A DNA stretch of 64,000 nucleotides from Ceratopteris richardii. Its lineage: Eukaryota; Streptophyta; Polypodiopsida; Polypodiales; Pteridaceae. Of this stretch, positions 46,087 through 56,795 are shown piece after piece (position 1 is the first letter of the stretch; each line of letters begins with the position of its first letter). The stretch spans positions 141,365,139-141,429,138 of the forward strand of contig CM035439.1 of assembly GCA_020310875.1 (NCBI GenBank). The letters run 5' to 3'. Below the pieces are notes generated by a model. That model had not been told where the DNA came from. It saw only the letters and a program-made list of their open reading frames with translations, and searched no databases. The translations under genes were made by a program, and so were the position numbers.

Positions 46087-49000
46087 GTGCTAGCTCAACA
46101 ACCACCTGCTCCAGCTAATGTGATTCCGGTAAAGTATGTTGTTGCAGAAGAAAACCTGAATAGAGCGATAGTCCCGGTAACATCCTTGCTTTCTGAAAAT
46201 GACCTCAGTGACCATAGCTTTGATTCTACACATGTTGATAGTCCCCAGGCGTACTACATGCAGTCCCCTGAACATGGTGAGTCCTATTATAGCGAAGAGC
46301 CAAATGAACCTAGTTGGGAGTCAGATTATACAAACGTCATGTATGCAAACCCCAACCCTAGGCCTCAACCTAGACAAGTAAGACCTCCATTCCCAAGAGG
46401 ACCGTGCTACAGATGCCAAGGAGATCACCTCATTCGTGATTGTCCCTTACCTCCACCTACACAACCCCAGTCAGTGGCAATCCAAGGCTTTTGCCAAGAT
46501 TGTGGAAAAGTGCATCTCTTAGGAGATTGCCCAAAGAACCCCAATAATATGCCAAAAATCACGCCTATCAACGTTATTGGGTTAGTAGTAGATTCCACAG
46601 GAAGTGTCACTTCCACTGCTCCCGTACAGGTAGTCACTAGAGCTCAAGCATTGCAGCAAAACCAAGGGGTAGACCAGGAAAAGAGCCCAACAGCTAGTGA
46701 AACTGAGAGCATAACCAAGAAAAGGACTAGAGCTTGGAGAGATAGCCGTGAACGTATGAAAAGGCAATGGGCAAAGAAGATGAGTGAACTTAAGGAAAGT
46801 TTACACGAAACCAAGGCTAAAATCATAGAGATCACATCCCAACCGCACTCTCACACAATCCCACCGCTACCATCCCCATCACCCTCCATCCCTCCACCCT
46901 CTAATACACCCCACGTAACCCACCCACCACCCCAAGCAGGATCAGTATTAGCTGATCCCACTCCCGAGGATCTAAACATGATGCTTAAAGCATATCAGGC
47001 CAGAATCCAAGAAGGGCCAACCATAACCGATCATGAAAAATGCTACCCTAGAGCCGAGCTAGAGCTTGAACGAACTAAGATTTGTGCCAAAATGGTGGAA
47101 TTGGCTCAGACCATGTTTGAGGCCAGCCGCCTATTTAATATTTCTAGTTCAGCTAAGACGCAGTTACACTTTGATGGACTGCTGGAAAGAATAGAGAGGC
47201 TAATTGCACAATCAGAAAAGGAACCTGCCCCTCAAAGAAAGGACAGGGCAAGAGAACGGATAAGCCAGCCTCTTCAGGAAGCCCATGTGCCTCCTCAAGA
47301 AGCTTATCTTCCCCCCCAAAAGGCAGATGAACCCCCCTCGAAAGCTTACGTACCTCCACAGGTTGCCTACATTCCTTCTCAGGGAGCGTATGAGCCTGCT
47401 CGGAAGAGTAATAGAATAAGTAATCCTCCCCAGGAAGCTTGTGCGCCAGCCATCTATGAGAACAAGGAGAGAGTCAACGATAGAATAAGCCCTCCTTCCC
47501 AGGTTGCTTATGTGCCTAATTCTACGGAGCCAGACACTTCTTCTTCTATGAATCGGTTTGCACCAGACTTCCTACGAGAGATTCAAGAAGACAAATGGGA
47601 TAACGAAAGTGAAGTCGCCCCTCCTTTTGAACTTGTGGATGATGCACACGATCAATTCCCACAAGACATCCCATCTATTTACGGGGAACATGAGAGTACT
47701 CAGTCTCATGAGAGATTGGACTTTGAGTCTAATTCCATACAAGAGCTACCCCACTTCACAGGACCATGGGAAGCAAAGTCCACGTGTATGAGAGCACCCA
47801 CAGTCATGGTAAGGAACGACGACTCAGTCATATCAAGGAACACGGAGGTAGTAAAGAACACCAAGGCACAGCGCGATCTCACTTGGGAAGAACTGCCTAA
47901 GAATAGACCAAAAGCGCGGAAAGGTGTAGCCAGTCAAGTGACTGAAGTTGCAGAACCACGTTCCCGAATAGGATCCCATAGGACAGTGCCAGAAATTCCC
48001 TTGGACAAGATAGGAGATATGTGTGAAGGTGAAGAAGGGAACACCTATGTTCCCATCACCTACCAGGAGTACACTACCAAGGCAATTTTGGACTCAGGTG
48101 CAGGAGTTGCTATCGCTACCACCTCCCTATGGAAGCGTTGGGGCAAGCCAGCACTCAGGCCAACGAGAATGAAATTGCAGATGGCCGATGGTCATATAGA
48201 GAGGCCCTTGGGATTGCTAGAAGGCATAACTCTCACCACTTGTGGTGTTGAGTTTGAGCATAGCTTTGCTATATGTGACTTTAGCAAAAATCATGCCTAT
48301 GAGATGATTTTGGGAAGACCATTTATGCGACAGTTGCAAGTGGTACAGGATTGGGGGACCAATTCCTTGTACCTGCAACACTTAGGTGTTACGACCAAAG
48401 TCAATCTCAAAGATTACTCTCATAGGGATGTACCTCCTATCCAGTGGAATCCCATCCATAAAGCCAAAGATGATACGGAATCTGTGCATTCCATAGGGTC
48501 AGGATCCTCTTGGATGCATGAAGACACCCACTTATGGATGTGCAAAGTAGTAGTAGAGGAAGAGAAGAGAGAAAAGGCCAGAGAAATAGGTGCAAAAGAG
48601 ACACATAGAGTAATTCAAGACCCAGCCTATGCACCTGTAGTTTTTCCTTATGAGGAATTCGAACCCCATGGCTGGGCAGAAATTTTAGCAACAATGGATG
48701 TAGCCATCAATGAAGAACAATGGACACCTCACTGTGATGAGGATGGCTATGACATTTCAGTCTTCTCCATAGAGCCAATCAGGGGAGAGGCAGTTCTAGA
48801 AGAATGCGAACCTAGCCCTGATGCATATGAGGATGCAAGTGACTCCGATCTCGAGTCTATCATTATGGACCCACCATTTGCATCAGATGAAGAATACTTC
48901 CATGAAGTAGAATTTCAACCCCAGAGGCATGGAGAGCTTACAAATGATGTAAGATTAGCAACACATGTGAGCCCAAAGGAAGAAGGAAAGAAACGAAAGA

Positions 49001-51777
49001 AGAGAGAAGTCTCACCAGAAGAGGAAGAATCTTTGTTTGAGGTCCCAGAAAATTTTAAGAAGTATGAGATAGATGACAGGAGAGTCATGATTAGAATGCC
49101 TAAACGAGAGGCACAATCAGGAGAGGCCTATGATAACAAAGAAACCACCAAGAAAATAGTAGTGGCCCTAGAAGAAGGAGAGGAGAGATGCACGTACATA
49201 GGCCATGACCTAACAGAGGAAGAAGAGCATGCGTTGATTGCCTTGCTAAGAGAATACAGAGATGTATTCGCTTGGAGTTACAAGGACTTGAAAGGTGTTG
49301 ACCCTGACATATGCTCACACACTATCCCCATGACTTCAGACGCTAAACCCTCTAAGCAAAAGCCTTATACATATAACGATAATTATGCTGCTAAGATCAA
49401 AGAAGAGATAGATAGACTGGTTGAAGCTGGATTTATCTACGAAATTGAGCACACTGAATGGGTATCCCCCATCGTAGTGGTGCCCAAGAAGAATGGCAAG
49501 CTGCGTGTGTGCATTAACTTGAAGAAGGTTAATGCAGCCACTATTCGAGATAACTATCCGCTTCCCATCACAGAACATCTCTTAGAAAGAGTGGCAGGCA
49601 AGGAAGTGTACAGCTTCCTTGATGGATTTTCAGGCTACAATCAAGTAGCCATAGCTCCAGAGGATCAGCATAAGACAGCCTTTGCCACAGAATGGGGCAT
49701 TTTTGCCTTTAGAGTAATGCCATTTGGGCTTACCAATGCACCAGCTACCTTCCAGAGGCTGATGTGCCATGTGTTTAAGGAGTTCCTGAGGAAGAGTTTA
49801 GAAGTCTATGTTGATGATCTTTGTGCTCATTCCAATATTAGACAAACCCATATTCCTGAACTCAGACAAATCTTTGACAAATGTAGAGAATATCAAGTTT
49901 GCCTGAACCCAGAAAAGTGCGTTTTTATGGTCAGGCAAGGCAAGATTCTAGGACACATAGTGTCAAAGAATGGCATATCAACCGACGAAGAAAAAGTGAG
50001 AGCCATAGCAGAGCTTCCTAGGCCAAAGAATGTCAAGGAAGTACAAGCTTTCATGGGGCACTGTGGTTATTACCGACGATTTATACACATGTATGCTGTC
50101 ATTGCAAAGCCCATGTACGGACTCCTGACTAACTTTGAGTGGACGGATGAATGTGAGAATTCCTTCCAGGAGCTTAAACGAAGATTATGTTCAGCACCAA
50201 TCTTGACCACACCAGATTGGAATGAGCCATTCCATGTTCATGTTGATGCATCCAATTATGCTATTGGATGTGTGCTTGCACAACCTACTGGTGAAGGTAA
50301 TATGGATCTTCCAATTGCCTATGCCAGTAGACAATTGAATGCAGCTGAACGGAATTACACCACTACAGAGCGAGAGGGATTAGGCATGGTATATGCAGTT
50401 AAGAAATTTAGACACTATTTGCTTGCAAATAAGTTTAAATTTTTTACTGATCATCAGGCATTGTTATATCTCGTAAACAAGCCATGCAATACAGGAAGAT
50501 TAGTAAGATGGTTTCTCTTGCTAATGGAATATGATTTTGAGGTTGTGGTAAGGAAAGGTAGGACTCATTTGAGAGCTGATCATCTCTCTAGGCTCACATC
50601 GGGAGAAGCCCCACAAGAAGTGTCAGATGACCTTCCTGATGCTTACTTGTTTAATTTGGAAGTTGTACCGCAGTGGGCCAAGCCATTGGTACCAGTATTG
50701 ACATACGGACCTAACCATCCAGTGGTAAACATACGAAATAGAGAGGTTGTAAAAGCCCAAAAGTACCACATCATGGCAGGAAGTATGTACAAGCACACAG
50801 ATCAAGGGATCTTGGCTTGTTGCGTAGAAGAGGATGAGTACTCTAAATGGTTGCAATTAGCACATGTAGGTGCACTAGAGCAACACCATTCAAAACAACG
50901 AACTTTACAGACCCTAAAGAGACTCGGAGTACATTGGCCAACTATGGAAGCTGATCTCCAAAAGTTGTGCAAGGAATGCCCAATCTGCTGCACTAAACCA
51001 CCTGTGGAACACGCTACTCTTTATCAAGTATCCATAGTGCCAGATTGGAGCGAACCTCTAGTATCCTTCCTGAGGACAAACACATTCCCTCCAGACATGA
51101 CTCTGACTAGGAAAAGGAGTTTAGAACAAGAAGCCCTGGATTACTCACTCATTGGTGATAATCTATACAAACGCGGTAAAGATGGTTACCTAAGACTGTG
51201 TGTCCATGAGAGTGAGTATCTTAAGATCTTAGAAACTGCTCACCAAGGTGTAGCAGGAGGACACTTTGGACCAGATCGGGTGATCAAGGCAATTCTATTT
51301 GCGGGCTTCTGGTGGCCTACCCTTCACATGGATGCACATACCTATGTGAAACGGTGTGATGTCTGTCAGAGAACTCAGTATCCTATACGAAAAGATGAGA
51401 TGCCATTGAAACCTATGATGGGTGGACGTGCATTTTCTAAGTGGGGAATAGACTTCGTAGGTCCTATTAATCCCCCAGCCAAGGGTTCTCATGCGGAATA
51501 CATCATTGTTGCAACAGATTATCTCACCAAGTGGGTAGAGGTAAAGGCTACGACAAAGAATGATGCTCAGACAACTGCTAAATTCTTGTTTGAGAATGTG
51601 TTCACAAGATATGGGCTACCTATAGAACTAGTAAGTGATAGAGGCACTCACTTCCTGAACGAAGTGATTGAAAATCTACTCCAAGAATTCCTGGTAATAC
51701 ACAAGAAGTCTGCCCCTATCACCCTCAAGCTAATGGACAAGCTGAGAGCACTAATAAGATTTTATGCAATGTACTGA
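46087..51777 (+). pseudogene. G3 gag C-terminus, protease 1, reverse transcriptase, RNase H, integrase (to frameshift)
   Basis: Same frame as gag, 1,896 codons open. In order: zinc knuckles CYRCQGDHLIRDCP (~46410) and CQDCGKVHLLGDCP (~46490); coiled stretch; proline-rich linker with repeated PPQxAY motifs (47270-47520); protease 1 (D-S-G-A-G, Asp at 48091) with MILGRPFMRQ; acidic linker; reverse transcriptase (YVDD 49807-49818); Ty3 RNase H (HVDASNYAIG ~50230, ADHLSRL ~50580); integrase HHCC (His 51241 and 51262, Cys 51355 and 51364), catalytic Asp at 51451 and 51637. A missing C in the run 51713-51716 (five in G1) shifts the frame before the third catalytic residue and ends it at TGA 51775-51777. 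No chromodomain is seen. Confidence 0.92.
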
Positions 51778-53579
51778 CAAAATTAGTGAACACTAAACGC
51801 TCTGATTGGGACAAACAGCTACACCATGCTGTTTGGGCATACCGAGTTGCCTACAAAACGGTACTCCAAGCCACCCCCTTTCAAATGGTATTCGGCCAAA
51901 ACGCTGTGTTACCCTTGGACTTCTTGATCCCTACGTTGAGAGTAGCACAAGAGCACGAATGGACAGGCCATGAACTCTCCTCTAGGATTTTTGACCTTGA
52001 ACGATTAGGAGAAACGAGACTGAGAGCCGCTGCAGGAATATATGCAGCCAAGAAGAGACAGAAGGCATACTTTGATGCCCACGTAAAGGATAAGGGTTTG
52101 AAAGCAGGAGATCTAGTTATAGTCTATACACTGAAACAAAACGCAAGGAAGCTAGAAAAGAGAGGCTACGGACCAATGATCATCAATAGGATCTCCACGA
52201 GCGGAGTAGTACAACTAGCCACGTTAGAAGGTGATATTCTCCCAAACTATATTAGCGGTTGCAGAGTCAAGTTGTATCAGGAACCCCTCACGGAGGAAAT
52301 GCTCAGCCGACTCAACACTGCTAAGAAACGCAAAGAGGAAGAAAAGCGAGTTCGAGAAGAAGCTCAAGCAGAAGCTTTAGAACGCATCAGAAGGATGAAG
52401 TTACGAAGGCAAGGTAGAGATCAGCCTAGAGCGAATGACTATGCAGATCAAGGATATCCTATGGCCATGTGTGAAGTTGCAGGAACAAGCTCGCATAGGA
52501 TAGTTGATAGACGTCCTTTCATAACCCTAGATATAGGACAAGGAAAGAGTGCAAGGAACGTAAGAGCCTTGATTGACTCAGGCGCAGCCACTAGTGCTGT
52601 TAGAGTGTCTTACTGTCAAGAATTACAGTTAACTGTCAATCCTGTGGAAGCATACCTCATAGGATTGGGTGGAGTGGAAACCCCTTGCATGGGCGAGGTG
52701 GAACTTCCCCTCTACATTCATGATGAGACAATGACAGTTAAAGTACTAGTGTGTCAAGATGAGGACCTCACGGAACCCCTTGTCTTGGGTCAAGACTGGA
52801 TCTATGACCAAGTAGTCAACTTGAACCTAAGAAGTGGACTTCTTCAGGTATGGGTCAATCATAGTCGAATTACAGTAGAGTTGGATAATGGAGCACTCAA
52901 GGAACTAGAAAAGGCACAGACTCCTGGTCCCTCCAAGGGTGCACATGAAGTTGACCATGCTGTTCTTGTCCAAAACTATGTGTTGCAGAGGAATGATATT
53001 CGCAAAAAAGGAGTCAGGGATGCAAAGGAACTCCCTTCTTTTCCAAAGGCCAGAAGGAGGCAACAACCAAAGGTGGATCAAAGGCAGAAGAAGCAGGGTA
53101 CTACCTATGTCGGGGATCCAAAGTACCTGCGCAGCAAAACGTCCCAGCAAGTGAAACAAGTGTGGGTGCGGAAAGGCGAACACCCGGTTGCACTCAAGCC
53201 AACCACACGGGCAAAGCCTCTTATTAGTAACCAACAACACGACACTAATAAGAAGTCTTTCGGAAATTCTTCTGCTAACGTGAAATCTATTTGGCTGCCC
53301 AAAAAGTCGATGAAGGCTAGCCCACAATCAAGACAAATTTGGGTGCCTAAGGCTTGTTTGCGGGCTCAAATAGCTACACCAAGAACACACCCTACACAGC
53401 ATGATCCATTCACTCGCACAGCCTACATCCACTCATTTTCAACACCAAGGCACATGAGCACGAACAGAATCAGTTGTAAATGGGTACCTAAAAGGCCTCA
53501 TGTTCAAACTGACACACCTATAAAGCCCTCGAGAATCTCTACGGAACCACGCGCAAAACCCATCCACTGCATTTGGTAG
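51717..53579 (+). pseudogene. G3 integrase C-terminus, second aspartic protease, W-x-P-K repeats
   Basis: Continues the polyprotein after the 1-bp deletion: YHPQANGQAES with the catalytic Glu (~51744), integrase C-terminal region (GDLVIVYTLKQNARKLEKRGYGP), a basic coiled stretch, then a second retropepsin-like domain: RRPFITLDIGQG, I-D-S-G-A-A-T-S (Asp at 52575), GLGGVETPCMGEVELPL and LVLGQDWIYDQ. Length and order (D-S-G, hydrophobic strands, L-G-Q-D) suit a single retropepsin unit. The tail has four tryptophan motifs: QVWVRKGE (~53160), SIWLPKKS (~53287), QIWVPKAC (~53337), CKWVPKRP (~53478). It ends at TAG 53577-53579. G2 has the same arrangement; G1 enters it at the left edge. Confidence 0.88.
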
Positions 53580-53847
53580 CCCAAGACTTGTAACAAACCC
53601 CCGGACCCCGATTGTAAATCCACGACCACCTACTAACCGCTCCACTCTCACATCACATCATTTCGCTTAGCTCTTAGATCTACCTAACTCCTAACTACAC
53701 ACACCAGCACCGAGCACTTATTAACCCCTAACCACTCCCGAACTTTAAGTTAATGTTGTAACAAGGGACACCATGTCATTTTTGTGTCCATTGCAATGTT
53801 AACGTTTATTCATATATTCTCACAGAATCAGCCGCGACATTTTCAAC
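53580..53847 (+). other. G3 spacer with candidate splice acceptor before ORF3
   Basis: 268 bp between the pol stop and the ORF3 ATG. Its end is U-rich with a branch-point-like TTAAC (53800-53804) and a run TTCATATATTCTCACAG ending at 53825, a good match to a plant 3' splice site 22 bases before the ATG. Confidence 0.5.
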
Positions 53848-55520
53848 ATGGCGGAGGCAGCAGGAACTAGCTCTCACACAGAAACAAGCCCGCAAGTGGT
53901 GGACTTGGACAGTTTACCCGTTTTGCCTGAGACAATTGAAAGACCAAAAGAATTGCAGGCCGTCAAAATCATACCTATTGCGGACCCTCCGCGAGGCCAC
54001 ACCATGCCCGTGGGAAAGGCTTCCCATTGGTTTACCGAGGTGGCAGGACCCTTGGGTGAAGGAACGTACCTATGGGAATCAGAGTTGGACTTGAATAGAA
54101 AGCAAGGCAGATACCATTTCTTTACAAGAGAATTTGAGAAATTACAAAATGCGGAAGGTCTACGTCCGATATGGGAAAAAGCAGGATTGAGTGCCTATTT
54201 CAGTGCCCGACTCCCAAAACCTGACTTCATGCGATGCTACTATCTCATCAACACCTTGACTCCAAATCAGAACCCAAAAGGTGCAAGCTCATTTGTGATT
54301 CCATCTCTGACAAAGGGGAATGAGCTCAAGAGGTTCAGGCTATCAAACAATTTGGTGAGAGAGGCTCTAGATATGCGCGGAATGCATATTCCTACAGAAA
54401 AGGAAACCCTAGTACCGGATTACATGAAGAATCGAAGTCTCACCAAACTCAAGGACATGGTATCCATGACGCCTAATATTGCAATACACCTTCGCATGTG
54501 CATGCAACACTTTGCTTTCCCGGCACAAGATCGATTCACCATGCCTCCCAAAAAGATTTGGTTTAGCTTGTATCTGGCAGAGACACAGAGCCTCACCATC
54601 AACCTACCCCACTGGATAATTGATCAGATACACCTAGCTCACAAACGCTGGCCGCGGAAACAGGTTTTATATGGTTGCTGTGCTCTGACAAGAATCATTT
54701 ATAGGTGTTTGGCTTATGACATTCCGATCCAACGGGCCCTAATGTGGAATCGGGTTGAGCAGTTTAGAGGCAGAACATCCACTGGACCCCCTTCTAAGAA
54801 GATGAGAGGCACTGTCCAAGTCCCATGTGCTCAACCACGTGGAGCCACCCTAACACCAGACGTCGCCCCTCCACCCCGAAGAGTCCGACCATTTACACTC
54901 CGACTTCCACGACGCAGCACCGACGGTTCCACCTTGATATTCCCTCCCATCCCAACCGATCTCGAATTTCCTAGTGGTGCACCTTTGGAGGAACTCACTA
55001 ATGAAGATTTCGAACAACTATTACAAGATGTAGAGTTGGAGGCAGAAGAGGCACAACAAGCTGAAAACGTGCAAACGCAGGCCACAACCTCCCAAGCACC
55101 TATCACACCTGTTGAAGTGGATGCAGAGGATGACGGAGATGAAGAACAGGAGGATGATGAGGAGGATTATGATCAAGAACACCAAGAGGAACAACAAGAA
55201 GTGCCAGAACTTGTAGGTGCACCAGCATATACAGCTCAACTACGAAGGTTATATGACACAATCAAAGCAGTACAGGAAAGGCATCAGCTCTCTCTGGTAT
55301 CATGTCAAGCTTTGATGCAAGAAATGCTATCAGATGAAGGGGTGGACCAACACTTCATTGACACCCTCAAATTAGTGTCAGACTCTTTAGGAGTTTCGGA
55401 GGCTGTCCACACTGCAGTCCGCCAGTCCGTAAGGTACGACAAACGTAGAGTGGACACGTTACCACGAGCAGGTAAGACTATCAGGATACCCGTCACAGAA
55501 CAAGAAGTACCCATTGAGAC
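53848..55520 (+). CDS. G3 ORF3, N-terminal part (interrupted by copia C)
   Basis: ORF3 starts ATG 53848 (MAEAAGTSS) and is open for 557 codons up to the copia C insertion; the last residues before an apparent stop (to 55545) are read from the C LTR. Residues ~25-310 form a conserved domain, shared with G2, with K-A-S-H-W-F, E-K-A-G-L-S, K-P-D-F-M-R-C, H-F-A-F-P and a helical end (INLPHWIIDQIHLAHKRW, CCALTRIIYRCL). Then come a Pro/Arg linker and an acidic stretch (55117-55206). It lies downstream of pol in the sense orientation, where env-like genes sit in Athila and similar elements, but no signal peptide or membrane helix is seen. The layout loosely recalls the putative plant transposon protein domain (Pfam PF20167); this is unverified. 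Function unknown. Confidence 0.82.
55516..55520. repeat. Target site duplication of copia C (GAGAC)
   Basis: GAGAC directly before C is repeated exactly at 62095-62099 after it, a perfect 5-bp duplication. Confidence 0.96.
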
Positions 55521-56547
55521 TGTTGCGAACATTTGTTTTATGTAGGGTACAAGTTTCAAATTATGTAAATACCTTTGGGAAGTCTTCAAATACTTCAAGA
55601 AGGCTCATATTATTCATAAAATTTAGCAAAAATACCACGTGAGTTCTAGAACATGGTGAGTCAAATTAGTGAGTCACAAGGGAGCTTCAGTGGTGTCCTA
55701 GTGGAAGGTCGATGTGGCTAGTTCTCAAAGTCCATCAATACTTTGCTTATTTGAGCACTTGAGTCATGTAATACCTCCATCCAAGTGTCTACCACAAATT
55801 TAGATGTATTAGGAAGGTTTTAGATTAGTTTCCCATGCTATAAAAAGAGGAGAAAAGTCGTGATCTTGTGGGATGTCCAAGAGAGTATCTCTATGCTACT
55901 CTAGTTTTTATATGCAGAGCTTGCAGAGCTTGTATCTCCCTCATTATATATTCAAATTACATGTTTGATAGCTCATTTGAAAGCTCTTCTTGTCTACTTT
56001 CATAGTACCAAGTTTCATAATCATTGGATTTGTGAGCTGAGAGCAACACTCTCTGCAAGTAGTGTGTGTTCTCTGTTTTTTATCCCTGCTGAAGGTCTCC
56101 ATTAAACATCCAACTTGCAGAGGTCATATCTCCTTGTGTATGTATCCAAATCATGTGTTCTTTGGCTTGTTAGAAAGCTCTCCAAGTCTATTTGTATTCT
56201 AGAAATTTTCAGATTCATTGGAGTTGTGAGTTAAGAGCAGTAGTCTCTGCAAGTGATGTATGTCCTCAGGTTCATCTCTGTTTCAAGGTCTCCATTAAAG
56301 CTGCATATTGCAGAGGTCATAGCTCATTGAGTATTTATCCAAATTGAGTGTTCTTTGGCTCATTGGAAAGCTCTTGGTCTCTAGTATATGTGGTTAAAAC
56401 AGTTTTAAAAACTTTTGAGTGAGTAGAGAGTAGTAAGCTCTGCAAGCATGACTGGTTTTCTATGATGAAGTTTGTGAGAAGGTCAACTTGTTCCTAGGGG
56501 GTTCCACCTACTTCCTGCTATACTTTGGAGGTCAATAAACTCCAACA
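55521..56547 (+). repeat. Copia C 5' LTR
   Basis: 1,027 bp. TATA box TATAAAAA at 55839-55846. Downstream it contains three imperfect ~190-bp direct repeats beginning at about 55924, 56118 and 56311, each with CAGAG-(C/G)T, a block near GAAAGCTC and (CT)CTGCAAG. Confidence 0.95.
55839..55846 (+). promoter_or_regulatory. TATA box of copia C 5' LTR
   Basis: TATAAAAA in CATGCTATAAAAAGAGG; repeated in the 3' LTR at 61386-61393. Position ~320 bp into a 1,027-bp LTR is normal for the U3/R border. Confidence 0.7.
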
Positions 56548-56548
56548 T

Positions 56549-56560
56549 TGGTATCAGAGC
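56549..56560 (+). other. Copia C primer binding site (initiator Met tRNA)
   Basis: TGGTATCAGAGC one base after the 5' LTR. Confidence 0.96.
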
Positions 56561-56795
56561 AAGTACTTGGAGACTTGGAGAAGGTTATCATACCTTGACG
56601 AAGAATTTGAAGCTATCAAAGAAGCAGTTCATCATCAACACTACACAAAGGTAGAAGAAGATTGCAAGGAGGCATCTGAAGCAACATCCAAGCAAAGAAA
56701 GGTGCACATACCTCATTTACAAGGTAAATATTATATTTCTTCTCATCACACACATTGGAAAGGAGGCTTAAAGGAGGAAGCTTAGCATTTGTATT
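56561..56795 (+). other. Copia C leader
   Basis: Untranslated leader between primer site and gag. An in-phase upstream open frame exists (56525-56785) but starts in the LTR and shows no gag homology, so I do not call it a gene. Confidence 0.6.

Noticed and set aside
51786..52440. Chromodomain after the G3 integrase
   Set aside because: The expected aromatic-cage and W-E-P pattern is absent; the region leads into the second protease instead.
53848..55545. ORF3 as a complete 565-residue protein
   Set aside because: The last residues and stop come from the copia C LTR; the true frame resumes at 62100.
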